DNA of 64,000 nt from Marinospirillum alkaliphilum DSM 21637 (GTDB lineage Bacteria > Pseudomonadota > Gammaproteobacteria > Pseudomonadales > Halomonadaceae), in the NCBI RefSeq assembly GCF_900119735.1, contig NZ_FPJW01000002.1, forward strand, positions 62,001 to 126,000. Direction: 5' to 3'. The translations under genes were made by a program, and so were the position numbers. The notes under the pieces are model-generated. The model was not told the DNA's origin, searched no databases, and saw nothing but the letters and a program-made list of their open reading frames with translations. Positions 53,458 to 63,158 of this stretch are shown one piece after another. The stretch's first letter is position 1, and each line of letters opens with the position of its first letter.

Positions 53458-53476
53458 AGCGGAGTCTGAGGTTATT

Positions 53477-55240
53477 GTGAAACACCAGCAATCCCCGCAA
53501 CTGGCTGTATTGCAAGGGCGTGCCATGCAGCAGGGGCTGTGGGGGCTGCTGCGTCATCGTATTTACAATCTGCAGTTGTTACGCATGGATGCCACTGCTG
53601 CCCTGATTGTCTCCCTGTTGCTGATTCCCCAGAGCCTGGCTTACGCACTGTTGGCAGGCTTGCCGCTGCAAGCCGGTCTGTATGCCAGCATCCTGCCTGC
53701 CATCGCTTATGCCTTTTTTGGCACCAGTGGTGTGCTGGCAGTCGGGCCAGTGGCGATCACCTCGTTATTGACCTTCAGTGCACTGAGTCCACTGGCAACA
53801 CCCGGCTCGGATGAATATGTGCTGTTGGCCATACTGCTAGCACTCATGTCGGGTTTGTGCCTGTTGTTGATGGGTGTGTTGCGCATGGGTTTTCTGACCA
53901 ATTTTCTCAGTCACCCGGTGATGTCGGCGTTTGTCAGTGCCTCAGCAGTGATTATTCTGCTGAGTCAGTTAAAGGGTGTGACCGGTATTCCGGTGCAAAG
54001 TGGCACCTTGCCGGAGATGTTATACAGCCTTTATTCGGGTTGGCAGCAACTGCATCTGGAAACGCTGTTGCTGGGTTTGGCTTGTATCCTGTTTCTTTAT
54101 TGGGCCAGGCATTACCTGGCCGGGCTGTTGCAGCGTTTTGGCATGAAACCGGATTTGGCCACCTTGATGGGGCGTATGGCACCCTTGCTGCTGCTGGTGC
54201 TGACTACACTGCTGGTGGTGATGACCCGGCTGGATCAGCAGGGAATCAAGATTGTGGGAGCCTTGTCGCTGGGTTTGCCAACCTTGCAATGGCAGATGAT
54301 TACTCCGGGTGTGTTGTTGAGCCTGGTGCCGATGGCTGTAATGATCAGCCTGATCGGTTTTGCCGAGTCGGTCGCAATCGCGCGTACCTTTGCAGCACGC
54401 CGCCGCCAGCAGGTGAACTCCAATCGTGAACTGCTGGGGTTGGGTATTGCCAATCTGGCAGCAGGTGCCAGCGGCAGTTTTCCGGTAACCGGTGGGCTGT
54501 CGCGTACGGTGGTCAATCATGATGCCGGTTCGGTGACGCCGATGGCGAGTCTCCTGACCGGCATGGGTATGGCGCTGGTGTTGCTGTTTTTCACTGGCTG
54601 GTTGTATTACTTGCCACAAGCCATGCTGGCCTCGGTGATTCTGGTCGCCGTATTGTCGCTGGTGGACTGGAAGCAACCCCTGCACCTCTGGCGTTACAGT
54701 CGTGGGGATGCCTGGGCCTGGCTGGCGACAGCCAGTGGTGTGTTGCTGCTGGGCATTGAAATAGGTCTGCTGCTGGGTGTACTGGTTTCACTGGGTAGCT
54801 GGCTGGCCAAAAACAGCAAACCGCATGTGGCCATTGTTGGGCGGGTACCGGGCACGGAACACTACCGTAATGTGCAGCGCTACCAGGTGGAGTTGCATCC
54901 TTCCATTCTTTCACTGCGCATTGATGAAAGCCTGATGTTTGCCAATGCCCAGGAAGTGGAAGAGCGGGTGTTGCAGGAAGTCAGCCAGCATCCGGAAGTA
55001 CGCCATGTGATCCTGATGGGATCTGGCATTAATCACATCGATGCCAGTGGTGTAGAGGTGCTGGAACAGTTGAATCAGCTATTGAAAGAGCAGGGTATCG
55101 GCCTGCATTTGTCAGAAATCAAAGGACCGGTGCTGGATCGATTGAAGTTGATCAACTTGCCGGAGCATTTGAATGGTCAAATATTCCTGACCCAGCATCA
55201 GGCGATGCAGGCGTTGACAAGAGTTGATGAAAAAGCCTGA
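53477..55240 (+). CDS. SulP-family anion transporter with STAS domain
   Basis: A 587-residue transporter. Some 14 membrane helices start at LRMDATAALIVSLLLIPQSL, with the SulP block AYALLAGLPLQAGLYASILP, and SFPVTGGLSRTVVNHDAGS follows in the middle. The C-terminal 110 residues are a STAS domain (HVILMGSGINHIDASGVEVL). It probably moves sulfate, sulfite or another anion, and its place after Pdo suggests export of sulfur oxyanion products. The GTG start at 53477 has GAGG six bases upstream. Confidence 0.92.
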   Translation: MKHQQSPQLAVLQGRAMQQGLWGLLRHRIYNLQLLRMDATAALIVSLLLIPQSLAYALLAGLPLQAGLYASILPAIAYAFFGTSGVLAVGPVAITSLLTFSALSPLATPGSDEYVLLAILLALMSGLCLLLMGVLRMGFLTNFLSHPVMSAFVSASAVIILLSQLKGVTGIPVQSGTLPEMLYSLYSGWQQLHLETLLLGLACILFLYWARHYLAGLLQRFGMKPDLATLMGRMAPLLLLVLTTLLVVMTRLDQQGIKIVGALSLGLPTLQWQMITPGVLLSLVPMAVMISLIGFAESVAIARTFAARRRQQVNSNRELLGLGIANLAAGASGSFPVTGGLSRTVVNHDAGSVTPMASLLTGMGMALVLLFFTGWLYYLPQAMLASVILVAVLSLVDWKQPLHLWRYSRGDAWAWLATASGVLLLGIEIGLLLGVLVSLGSWLAKNSKPHVAIVGRVPGTEHYRNVQRYQVELHPSILSLRIDESLMFANAQEVEERVLQEVSQHPEVRHVILMGSGINHIDASGVEVLEQLNQLLKEQGIGLHLSEIKGPVLDRLKLINLPEHLNGQIFLTQHQAMQALTRVDEKA

Positions 55241-55256
55241 CTGGCAGGCTTTTTCA
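55228..55256. terminator. Bidirectional terminator between sulP and small peptide gene
   Basis: TGAAAAAGCCTG and CAGGCTTTTTCA are perfect 12-base arms around a five-base loop, with A and T tracts on both sides. It ends sulP and probably the convergent peptide gene at 55264-55389. Confidence 0.88.
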
Positions 55257-55263
55257 TGGGTGA

Positions 55264-55389
55264 TCAGAGCAGGATTTTACTCAGGCCAATCACCATCGGC
55301 AGGGCCGGCATTGCCAGCAGTACCACCAGACCAGCAGGAATCCACAGGGGGCTGCAGGTTTCTTTGAACTCACCTTCGTGATGCGCCAT
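55264..55389 (-). CDS. 41-residue membrane peptide
   Basis: A short frame reads MAHHEGEFKETCSPLWIPAG and then LVVLLAMPALPMVIGLSKILL: a His/Glu/Cys-bearing soluble head and one membrane span reaching the C-terminus. GAGG lies five to eight bases before the ATG, and the shared terminator follows the stop, so it looks like a real monocistronic gene. No family is recognised. The 122-base region up to cnoX holds its probable promoter and no other gene. Confidence 0.55.
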   Translation of the reverse strand: MAHHEGEFKETCSPLWIPAGLVVLLAMPALPMVIGLSKILL

Positions 55390-55510
55390 GTTTGCCTCTT
55401 CAGAAATGTACAAAAATTGACTTAAATCAAGATTGCGCATTCTAAAGGCAGATCATGGGCCTGTCATCCCTGACAGGTTACGACCTTGGTCTTTTGGGCT
55501 TTTTGTCGCA

Positions 55511-56359
55511 TCAATACATCAGGGTGTATAACTTGCGCCGGCTCTGAATCACCAGTGGGTTGCCTTCTCCCAGCAGGGCAAAAACCTCCAGTAGGGTTTT
55601 ATGGGCAATACCGTCCTGATAACTCCGTTCGTCACGCAACAGGTTCAGTAGTAGCGTCAAAGCCTGTTCGTAGTCTGCCTGCACCAGTGCGGCCATGGCT
55701 TTTAAATAACGGGCTTCACTGTCATCCCGATCAGCCAGTGCGGCCAGCTGTTCCGGGGAGGGTGCTTTTTCGGTGAACTGCAATCCGGCAATCAGGCCTT
55801 TCACTTCCGGTCTGGCTTTATCCGATTCCGGCAGGTTGTCCAGCACGGCACGGGCATCTGTGGCCTGATTCTTTTGCAGCAGGATGCGCGCCAGTTCAAT
55901 CTGTAGCTCAATATCATCGGGCAGTTGACTGATCGCTTGTTGCAAAAGGGCCTGAGCCTGATCCAGCTGACCTTCACCAATCAGTTGCTTGATTTGTTCC
56001 TTGAACGCTTCCACCGGATTGGTCAGGTGTTGTTTGAGGAACGCACGGATTTCACTTTCCGGTTTGGCACCACTGAATTGATCAACGAGTTGCCCCTGAC
56101 TGACCAGCATCACGGTGGGTACGCTGCGCACCTGAAACTGGGCGGCCAGTTCGCGCTGTTCATCAATATTCACCTTGGCCAGAATGAACTGTCCCTGAAA
56201 CTCTCCGGCCAGCTTGGTCAGAATGGGCATCAGCGCCTTGCAGGGTGCGCACCATTCCGCCCAGAAATCGATCAGGATGGGCTGCTGCATGGAGCCTTCC
56301 AGAATGATCTGCTGGAAGTTGTCGAGGGTAATATCAATGATATAGGGCGATTGGCTCAT
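55511..56359 (-). CDS. cnoX: Thioredoxin/TPR co-chaperone CnoX (YbbN)
   Basis: A 282-residue protein. Residues 1-110 are a thioredoxin domain with IDFWAEWCAPCKALMP, and the rest is a tetratricopeptide-like helical domain (QLIGEGQLDQAQALLQQAIS). This is the CnoX/YbbN layout of a holdase that passes clients to GroEL and DnaK. E. coli YbbN has lost the first Cys of CxxC; here WCAPC is complete, so it may also reduce or oxidise disulfides. Confidence 0.93.
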   Translation of the reverse strand: MSQSPYIIDITLDNFQQIILEGSMQQPILIDFWAEWCAPCKALMPILTKLAGEFQGQFILAKVNIDEQRELAAQFQVRSVPTVMLVSQGQLVDQFSGAKPESEIRAFLKQHLTNPVEAFKEQIKQLIGEGQLDQAQALLQQAISQLPDDIELQIELARILLQKNQATDARAVLDNLPESDKARPEVKGLIAGLQFTEKAPSPEQLAALADRDDSEARYLKAMAALVQADYEQALTLLLNLLRDERSYQDGIAHKTLLEVFALLGEGNPLVIQSRRKLYTLMY

Positions 56360-56482
56360 GGATGATCCTGTTGGGGTGGCTGATGGCTGGTCGATATGGG
56401 TGGTGACTATCCACAGATATGGGGAGTAGCGCCCGGAAAATCAAGCGGTGCTGATGTTGAAAAGGTGATGCTGGAAAAGTGC

Positions 56483-57007
56483 TCAGCGGCCCTTTTTCCA
56501 GGGGCGGGCATTAAAGTCCTGGGGTGGTGGCTGATTGGAATTGGGAGAGGCATTATCACGAATATCGCGAAAATCCCGACCAAAGGTGGCTGCAGGTTTG
56601 TTTTGCGGGGTTGCTTTGTTGTTGCTGACCGTTTCCTGCTGTTTTTCACTGCGCTTGGCAGCGTTAATGGCATTGCTGGCCGATTCCGCATTGATGCGCT
56701 TGACCAGGCGGTAGCCCTGGCTTTCGAGTTTGTCACAGATCCATTGTTGACCTTGAGCGCCTGCCCAGAGTGGCAAGAGCACGATACCGGCAAGGGCACA
56801 GAGTGCCAGTAGTGGGAAGTCGAGCAGTGCACCGGCTGCTGCTGCTGCAAGCATCATCATGAAACCGACAAACAGCAGGAATGCCTTGCCCCACAGGCTA
56901 TTGGCCGCCGCCCAGATAAAACTGGTGACAAAAGCAGCTATACTGAAGCCTACCGGTACAGCCTGGTAGCCTTTGCTTTTATGGTGGTACACCCGGTAAA
57001 CCTGCAT
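56483..57007 (-). CDS. DUF2628 family membrane protein
   Basis: A 174-residue protein beginning MQVYRVYHHKSKGYQAVPVG, with the DUF2628 block FIWAAANSLWGKAFLLF, two or three membrane helices (residues 18-100), and a polar, basic and Gln/Asn-rich C-terminal tail after residue 115. Function unknown. It lies 122 bases downstream of ettA and 123 upstream of cnoX, same strand. Confidence 0.78.
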   Translation of the reverse strand: MQVYRVYHHKSKGYQAVPVGFSIAAFVTSFIWAAANSLWGKAFLLFVGFMMMLAAAAAGALLDFPLLALCALAGIVLLPLWAGAQGQQWICDKLESQGYRLVKRINAESASNAINAAKRSEKQQETVSNNKATPQNKPAATFGRDFRDIRDNASPNSNQPPPQDFNARPWKKGR

Positions 57008-57129
57008 CCTATGCCTTCAAGTCTGTCAGTTTGTCACTTAATGATTATCCATAATTACCAGTCGTTGACGCTACTACTTGAGGGTAACAACTTGTTGTTG
57101 TCTGCACCTCCTTGTGCAGATGGTTTCTA

Positions 57130-58791
57130 TCAGGCGTCAATGCGCTTGTATTTCATGCGCTTGGGTGTATCACTGCCGACCCGTTTTTTGTGATCTTCTT
57201 CGTATTCCTGATAGTTGCCTTCAAAGAACACCACTTTGGAGTCCCCTTCATAAGCCAGGATGTGGGTGGCAATCCGGTCCAGGAACCAGCGATCATGTGA
57301 AATCACCAGTGCACAGCCGGGGAAGGCCAGCAGGGCTTCTTCCAGTGCACGCAGGGTTTCCACGTCCAGATCGTTGGAAGGTTCGTCCAGCAGCAATACG
57401 TTGGCACCCTGTTTCAGGGTCAGCGCCAGATGCAGGCGGCCACGCTCACCACCGGAGAGGTCGCCGACACGTTTTTGCTGGTCATTGCCCTTGAAGTTGA
57501 AGCGACCCACATAAGCGCGGGATGGCATTTCAACGTTGCCGACACGCAGGATGTCTGCACCACCGGAAACGGCTTCCCAGACAGTCTTGTTGTCCTGCAG
57601 GCCTTCACGGGACTGATCCACGGTGGCCAGTTGCACGGTGTCACCCAGTACCACCTCACCGGTATCCGGCTGTTCCTTGCCGGTGATCAGTTTGAACAGG
57701 GTGGATTTACCGGCGCCGTTGCCACCGACAATACCCACAATGGCCCCCTTGGGAATACTGAAGTCCAGGTTTTCAAACAGCAGCTTGTCACCGAAGCGCT
57801 TGCTGACATTGTGAAACTCAATGACCTTGTCACCCAGGCGTGGTCCCGGCGGGATGTAAATTTCATTGGTTTCATTGCGCTTCTGGAATTCCTGGCTGGA
57901 CAGTTCTTCGAACTGTTTCAGACGCGCCTTGGATTTGGACTGACGGCCCTTGGCGCCCTGGCGTACCCATTCCAGCTCGTGCTGGACGGCCTTGCGGTGG
58001 GCGGTTTCCTGTTTGGCTTCCTGCTCCAGGCGTTTTTCCTTGGCTTCCAGCCAGTTGGAGTAGTTGCCTTCAAAAGGAATGCCCATGCCGCGGTCCAGCT
58101 CCAGAATCCAGCCGGCCACATTGTCGAGGAAATAACGGTCGTGGGTGATGGCCACCACGGTGCCAGGATAGTCATGCAGGAAGCGCTCCAGCCAGGCGAC
58201 CGATTCGGCATCCAGGTGGTTGGTGGGTTCGTCCAGCAGCAGCATGTCAGGGCCAGACAGCAGCAGGCGGCAAAGCGCTACGCGGCGTTTTTCACCACCT
58301 GATAGATTGGCAACCCTGGCATCCCATTCGGGTAAACGCAGTGCGTCTGCAGCGACTTCCAGTTTGCGCTCCAGGTTGTGGGCATCAGCCGCCTGGATGA
58401 TGTTTTCCAGGCGGGCTTGTTCAGCCGCCAGGGCATCAAAGTCAGCTTCCGGGTCAGCATAGGCAGCGTACACCTCTTCCAGCTTGGCCTGGGCATCCTT
58501 AACCACGGAAAGGGATTCTTCAATCACTTCACGCACGGTTTTACCGGGGTCCAGCTCGGGTTCCTGTGGCAGGTAGCCAACCTGAATACCGGGCATGGGG
58601 CGGGCTTCACCGTTAATTTCGGTGTCAATGCCGGCCATGATCCGCAGCAGGGTGGATTTACCGGAACCGTTCAGACCCAGCACACCAATTTTGGCGCCTG
58701 GAAAGAACGACAGGGAAATATCCTTGAGGATTTCACGTTTGGGCGGTACGGTTTTACCGACCCGATGCATGCTGTAGACGTATTGAGCCAT
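57130..58791 (-). CDS. ettA: Energy-dependent translational throttle protein EttA (ABC-F)
   Basis: A 553-residue ABC-F ATPase without membrane segments. Two ABC domains have Walker A GLNGSGKSTLL and GGNGAGKSTLF, signatures LSGGEKRRVALC and LSGGERGRLHLAL, and Walker B LLLDEPTNHLD and LLLDEPSNDLD, linked by a charged P-site tRNA interaction motif (residues 240-315). It binds the ribosomal E site and gates the first elongation step according to ATP/ADP. Length matches E. coli EttA (555). Confidence 0.96.
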   Translation of the reverse strand: MAQYVYSMHRVGKTVPPKREILKDISLSFFPGAKIGVLGLNGSGKSTLLRIMAGIDTEINGEARPMPGIQVGYLPQEPELDPGKTVREVIEESLSVVKDAQAKLEEVYAAYADPEADFDALAAEQARLENIIQAADAHNLERKLEVAADALRLPEWDARVANLSGGEKRRVALCRLLLSGPDMLLLDEPTNHLDAESVAWLERFLHDYPGTVVAITHDRYFLDNVAGWILELDRGMGIPFEGNYSNWLEAKEKRLEQEAKQETAHRKAVQHELEWVRQGAKGRQSKSKARLKQFEELSSQEFQKRNETNEIYIPPGPRLGDKVIEFHNVSKRFGDKLLFENLDFSIPKGAIVGIVGGNGAGKSTLFKLITGKEQPDTGEVVLGDTVQLATVDQSREGLQDNKTVWEAVSGGADILRVGNVEMPSRAYVGRFNFKGNDQQKRVGDLSGGERGRLHLALTLKQGANVLLLDEPSNDLDVETLRALEEALLAFPGCALVISHDRWFLDRIATHILAYEGDSKVVFFEGNYQEYEEDHKKRVGSDTPKRMKYKRIDA

Positions 58792-59021
58792 GGCGGAAAA
58801 ACAACTCCTGATTGACCTGACTGTATGGGATAGCGGGCATGATAGAAGCAGGCAGACAGGAAAGCCAGTCTCGTAACAGCTTGTGAGAGACTGAAAACTG
58901 GCTGAATGAAGTGATTTCCTGATGGAAATTGAATTTTTTCATGTGAACGCCAGCGCAGACTGGGGTAAAATGCCTGCCTTGAATTTTTGCTCTTTCACTT
59001 TCCCATCACACCGGGGTCGCC

Positions 59022-60281
59022 ATGTTCAGTCGTAAATCCAGTCTTGCCGAATTTGATGCTGATCTGTGGTCCGCCATGCAGGCGGAAGTACAGCGTCAGG
59101 AAGATCACATTGAGTTGATCGCTTCCGAAAACTACACCAGTCCGGTGGTGATGGAAGCCCAGGGCAGCCAACTGACCAACAAATACGCAGAAGGTTATCC
59201 CGGCAAGCGTTATTACGGTGGTTGTGAACATGTTGATGTGGTCGAGCAACTGGCCATTGACCGTGCTTGCCAGTTGTTTGGTGCCACCTATGCCAACGTA
59301 CAACCCCATTCCGGTTCTCAGGCCAACTCAGCCGTGTTCCTGGCGCTGGTTAAAGCCGGTGATACCGTGCTGGGCATGAGCCTGGCTGAGGGTGGCCACC
59401 TGACTCATGGTGCCAAGCCAAATTTCTCCGGCAAACTCTACAATGCTGTGCAGTATGGTCTGAATCCGGAAACCGGCGAAATTGATTACGCTGAGGTCGA
59501 GCGTCTGGCGGTTGAACACCAGCCCAAAATGATCATTGCCGGTTTTTCTGCCTACTCCAAAATCATTGACTGGGCAAAATTCCGTGAAATCGCTGACAAG
59601 GTTGGCGCTTACCTGTTTGTGGATATGGCCCACGTGGCTGGCCTGGTTGCTGCGGGTGTTTACCCCAACCCGCTGCCTCATGCCCATGTGGTGACCACCA
59701 CTACCCACAAGACGCTGCGCGGCCCTCGCGGTGGTTTGATCCTGTCTGCCTGTGGTGATGAAGACATCTACAAGAAACTGAACTCGGCTGTGTTCCCCGG
59801 TGGTCAGGGTGGCCCGTTGATGCACGTGATTGCCGCCAAGGCAGTGTGTTTCAAGGAAGCCATGAGCCCTGAGTTCAAGGCTTACCAGCAGCAGGTGGTG
59901 AACAACGCCCGTGCCATGGCTGGTGTGATGATCGAGCGGGGTTATGACGTGGTGTCCAACGGTACAGACGACCACCTGTTCCTGCTGAGCCTGATCAGCA
60001 AGGGGCTGACCGGTAAGGATGCTGATGCTGCGCTGGGTGCTGCCCACATCACTGTGAACAAGAATGCGGTACCTAAAGATCCGCAGAGTCCATTTGTAAC
60101 GTCTGGTCTGCGCATTGGCACACCGGCTGTGACCACTCGTGGTTTTAAAGAAGCCGAATGTACCGAGCTGGCTGGCTGGATCTGCGATATTCTGGATGAC
60201 ATCAGCAACACGGCCACCATTGAAGCGGTGAAACAGAAGGTTGCAGCCCTCTGTGCCCGTTTCCCGGTGTACCAGGGCTGA
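59022..60281 (+). CDS. glyA: Serine hydroxymethyltransferase GlyA
   Basis: A 419-residue PLP enzyme that makes glycine and 5,10-methylene-THF from serine. [37 protein letters not shown] and the PLP lysine in [17 protein letters not shown] are present. It feeds one-carbon units to MetE. Upstream, TAAAAT (58966-58971) may be a -10, and TGAATTTTTTCA (58930-58941) resembles a MetR box with a one-base-short spacer. The upstream 231 bases contain a hairpin-rich stretch but no gene. Confidence 0.97.
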   Translation: MFSRKSSLAEFDADLWSAMQAEVQRQEDHIELIASENYTSPVVMEAQGSQLTNKYAEGYPGKRYYGGCEHVDVVEQLAIDRACQLFGATYANVQPHSGSQANSAVFLALVKAGDTVLGMSLAEGGHLTHGAKPNFSGKLYNAVQYGLNPETGEIDYAEVERLAVEHQPKMIIAGFSAYSKIIDWAKFREIADKVGAYLFVDMAHVAGLVAAGVYPNPLPHAHVVTTTTHKTLRGPRGGLILSACGDEDIYKKLNSAVFPGGQGGPLMHVIAAKAVCFKEAMSPEFKAYQQQVVNNARAMAGVMIERGYDVVSNGTDDHLFLLSLISKGLTGKDADAALGAAHITVNKNAVPKDPQSPFVTSGLRIGTPAVTTRGFKEAECTELAGWICDILDDISNTATIEAVKQKVAALCARFPVYQG

Positions 60282-60305
60282 TCCTGACCCAAGCGGAGCA
60301 CAGCA

Positions 60306-60782
60306 ATGCACTGCCCTTTTTGTAGTGCGCAGGATACCAAGGTGAATGATTCGCGCCTGGTTGCCAATGGTGACCAGGTGCGTCGTCGTCGTGAGTGCCT
60401 GTCTTGTGGTGAAAGGTTTACTACCTACGAAACTGCAGAGCTGGTGATGCCGCGAGTGGTCAAGCGTGACGGCACCCGTGAAGCCTTTGAAGAGGCCAAG
60501 CTGCGTGCTGGTCTGCAACGTGCACTGGAAAAGCGCCCGGTGGATACCGAGGCACTGGAGTCCGCATTGGAGCGCATTCGTCAGCAGTTGCGGGCCAGTG
60601 GTGAGCGTGAGGTGCCTTCGATGCTGATTGGTGAGCTGGTGATGCAACAGCTCAAACAACTGGATCAGGTTGCTTATATCCGTTTTGCTTCAGTGTATCG
60701 GCAATTCAAGGATCTGGACGAGTTTCGTGCAGAGATCGATCAATTGGCTGCCGACCCTTCTTCCTCACGTACCGGTCATTAA
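60306..60782 (+). CDS. nrdR: Ribonucleotide reductase regulator NrdR
   Basis: A 158-residue repressor. The zinc ribbon [18 protein letters not shown] ends in [15 protein letters not shown], and the ATP-cone domain follows ([20 protein letters not shown]). It senses dATP/ATP and represses nrd genes. It opens the nrdR-ribD-ribBX-ribH-nusB block, 25 bases after glyA. Confidence 0.97.
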   Translation: MHCPFCSAQDTKVNDSRLVANGDQVRRRRECLSCGERFTTYETAELVMPRVVKRDGTREAFEEAKLRAGLQRALEKRPVDTEALESALERIRQQLRASGEREVPSMLIGELVMQQLKQLDQVAYIRFASVYRQFKDLDEFRAEIDQLAADPSSSRTGH

Positions 60783-60823
60783 ACGGATGGCAGGTGTGTC
60801 CTGCCTGTTGAACGGGGCTTCTC

Positions 60824-61960
60824 TTGAACAGCGGATCTGCACAGCAATTTCAGCCGGAGTTCATGGCGCTGGCCATACGTCTGGCGCGTCAGGGCTGGTA
60901 TACCACCCGTCCCAACCCACGGGTTGGCTGTGTGCTGGTGAGAGATGGCCAACTGGTGGGCCAGGGTGCCCATCTGAAGGCGGGTGAAGCCCATGCCGAA
61001 GTTCATGCCCTGCGCCAGGCCGGTGCGTTGGCGCAGGGGGCCGATGCTTATGTCACGCTGGAACCCTGCAGCCATCATGGCCGAACCCCCCCTTGTGCTG
61101 ATGCGCTGATTGCTGCCGGGGTGAGGCGTGTGTGCATTGCCCAGTTGGACAGCAATCCATTGGTGGCTGGCCGTGGTGTGCAAAAGTTAAGGGATGCTGG
61201 TATTGAAGTGGCACATGGTCTGCTGGAAGCGGATGCAAGGGCGCTGAATCCGGGATTCTTCCGACGCATGGAAACGGGTTTGCCGCGTGTGACCCTGAAG
61301 CTGGCGATGAGTCTGGATGGTCGTACTGCCATGGCTTCGGGTGAGTCCCAGTGGATCACCGGCGCGGAAGCTCGGCAGGACGTACAGCGTTTGCGGGCTG
61401 CCAGTTGCGCCATCATCACCGGTGCAGATTCGGTGTTGGTGGATGATTCACGGCTGACGGTGCGGGATAAGCAGTTAACCGGTTTGTATGGTTTCAGTCA
61501 GCCGTTGCGAGTGATCACTGACTCCAGGCTGAGAGTGCCGGCCGCAGCGGCCATCTTCCGCCAGCCCGGCACCACCCTGCTGGCAACACGCGAGGCCAGT
61601 GTGGGTGCCCGGCCACAGCAGGCTGAGCAACTGCGCCAGGCGGGAGCAGAGCTACTGGTGCAGCCAGGCGCGGCATCACCGTTGAATTTGCAGCGACTGC
61701 TGAGTGACCTGGCTGAACGCGGTTGCAATGAGGTGCTGGTGGAGGCGGGAGCCAGCCTGGCTGGTGCTTTCCTGCAGGCTGGACTGGTGCAGGAGTTACG
61801 TATTTACATGGCGCCGATGCTGCTGGGCGATACCGCGCGAGGGTTGTTGCAATTGCCGGGGCTGGAGCGACTGGCTGATGCCATCCATCTGAAGGTGCTG
61901 GATATTCGCGCGCTGGGACAAGACTGGCGCTTTATTCTTGAGCCGCAGGGGCTATCCTGA
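60824..61960 (+). CDS. ribD: Riboflavin deaminase/reductase RibD
   Basis: A bifunctional 378-residue enzyme for the second and third riboflavin steps. The deaminase zinc site is HAEVHALRQ with PCSHHGRTPPCADALI. The C-terminal reductase domain starts near residue 150 (PRVTLKLAMSLDGRTAMASG). The chosen TTG at 60824 has GGGG upstream and gives the usual N-terminal length; the ATG at 60863 has its own GGAG site and is possible. Confidence 0.95.
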   Translation: MNSGSAQQFQPEFMALAIRLARQGWYTTRPNPRVGCVLVRDGQLVGQGAHLKAGEAHAEVHALRQAGALAQGADAYVTLEPCSHHGRTPPCADALIAAGVRRVCIAQLDSNPLVAGRGVQKLRDAGIEVAHGLLEADARALNPGFFRRMETGLPRVTLKLAMSLDGRTAMASGESQWITGAEARQDVQRLRAASCAIITGADSVLVDDSRLTVRDKQLTGLYGFSQPLRVITDSRLRVPAAAAIFRQPGTTLLATREASVGARPQQAEQLRQAGAELLVQPGAASPLNLQRLLSDLAERGCNEVLVEAGASLAGAFLQAGLVQELRIYMAPMLLGDTARGLLQLPGLERLADAIHLKVLDIRALGQDWRFILEPQGLS

Positions 61961-62009
61961 TAGCTGTACCGCAAAGTGTTAAGATAGCGGTTGCTGAACC
62001 GAGGACATC

Positions 62010-63131
62010 ATGGCTTTAAACACGATTGAAGAAATTATTGAAGACATCCGCCAGGGCAAGATGGTTATCCTGATGGATGATGAAGATCGCGAAAATGAAG
62101 GTGATCTGATCATTGCTGCCGAAAAGGTCACTGCTGCCGATATCAACTTCATGGCCCGGCATGCCTGCGGTCTGATTTGTCTGACGCTGACGTCACAGCG
62201 TTGTGAGCAACTGGACCTGCCGTTGATGGTGGATCGCAATGGCGCCCAGTTTTCCACCAATTTCACCCTGTCGATTGAAGCCGCTGAAGGGGTGACCACC
62301 GGTATTTCTGCAGCCGATCGCGCCCATACCGTGCAGGTGGCCGTAGCACGTAATGCCAAGGCCGCTGATATTGTGCAGCCGGGCCACATTTTCCCGTTGC
62401 GCGCGCAACCGGGTGGGGTGTTGCAGCGTGCCGGTCATACCGAAGCTGGTTGTGATCTTGCCTGGCTGGCGGGTTTTGAATCGGCATCGGTGATTGTTGA
62501 GATCATGAATGATGATGGCACCATGGCGCGTCGTCCGGATCTGGAAAAGTTTGCTGAAAAACACAATCTGAAGATTGGCACCATTGCCGACCTGATTCAT
62601 TACCGAGTGGTGAATGAGGCAACCGTGCGTCGTGGTGAATCCTACGACCTGCAGACGGAGCAGGGCTGTTTCCGAGTCACCTCCTTCCATGATGATGTGC
62701 AGGGTGGCACCCATCTGGCGCTGGTGATGGGTAGTCCCAAACCTGAACAGCCGACTCTGGTGCGTGTGCACCAGGCCGATACTTTCCGTGATTTGCTGGA
62801 TGCCCGCTTGCAGGATAAAAACAGCTGGAGCCTGCGCAAGTCGCTGGCACGTATTGCGGAAGCCGGTGAAGGCGTAGTGGTGTTGCTGGACAACACCAGC
62901 GCCAAGCCCAGCCTGGAAGTGCAGTTGCGGCATTTCCTCGGCCTGGAGCGTGAAATCCGCACCAGTGCCAAGGATGGCGCAGGCACCTACCTGACCATCG
63001 GTACTGGCGCACAGATCCTGCGTGATGTTGGTGTTGGCAAGATGCGCCTGCTGTCTTCACCGCTGAAATTTGGTGCCCTGTCCGGATTTGATCTGGAAAT
63101 AGTGGAAACCCTGAGCGTAGACGATTACTGA
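62010..63131 (+). CDS. ribB: 3,4-dihydroxy-2-butanone-4-phosphate synthase with degenerate GCHII-like domain (RibBX type)
   Basis: A 373-residue protein. Residues 1-200 are a complete DHBP synthase (MDDEDRENEGDLIIAAEKVT, GITTGISAADRAHT-like core, QPGHIFPLRAQPGGVLQRAG). The rest has the fold order of GTP cyclohydrolase II, but the zinc Cys triad and the RxHSxCxxGD and RCDCG signatures are absent; the segment reads SFHDDVQGGTHLALVMGSPK instead. It is thus probably active only as RibB, with the tail structural or regulatory. Fused active RibBA has all these Cys. A separate ribA must exist elsewhere. It lies 49 bases after ribD. Confidence 0.93.
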   Translation: MALNTIEEIIEDIRQGKMVILMDDEDRENEGDLIIAAEKVTAADINFMARHACGLICLTLTSQRCEQLDLPLMVDRNGAQFSTNFTLSIEAAEGVTTGISAADRAHTVQVAVARNAKAADIVQPGHIFPLRAQPGGVLQRAGHTEAGCDLAWLAGFESASVIVEIMNDDGTMARRPDLEKFAEKHNLKIGTIADLIHYRVVNEATVRRGESYDLQTEQGCFRVTSFHDDVQGGTHLALVMGSPKPEQPTLVRVHQADTFRDLLDARLQDKNSWSLRKSLARIAEAGEGVVVLLDNTSAKPSLEVQLRHFLGLEREIRTSAKDGAGTYLTIGTGAQILRDVGVGKMRLLSSPLKFGALSGFDLEIVETLSVDDY

Positions 63132-63158
63132 ACACGACTGACAGAAGAGATAACCAAG

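Noticed and set aside
59328-60659. 443-codon open frame antisense to glyA and nrdR
   Set aside because: It is an opposite-strand shadow of two certain genes, with a composition rich in His, Gln and Thr and no domain or ribosome site.
61960-62010. FMN riboswitch before ribB
   Set aside because: Only 49 bases separate ribD and ribB, too short for the element.
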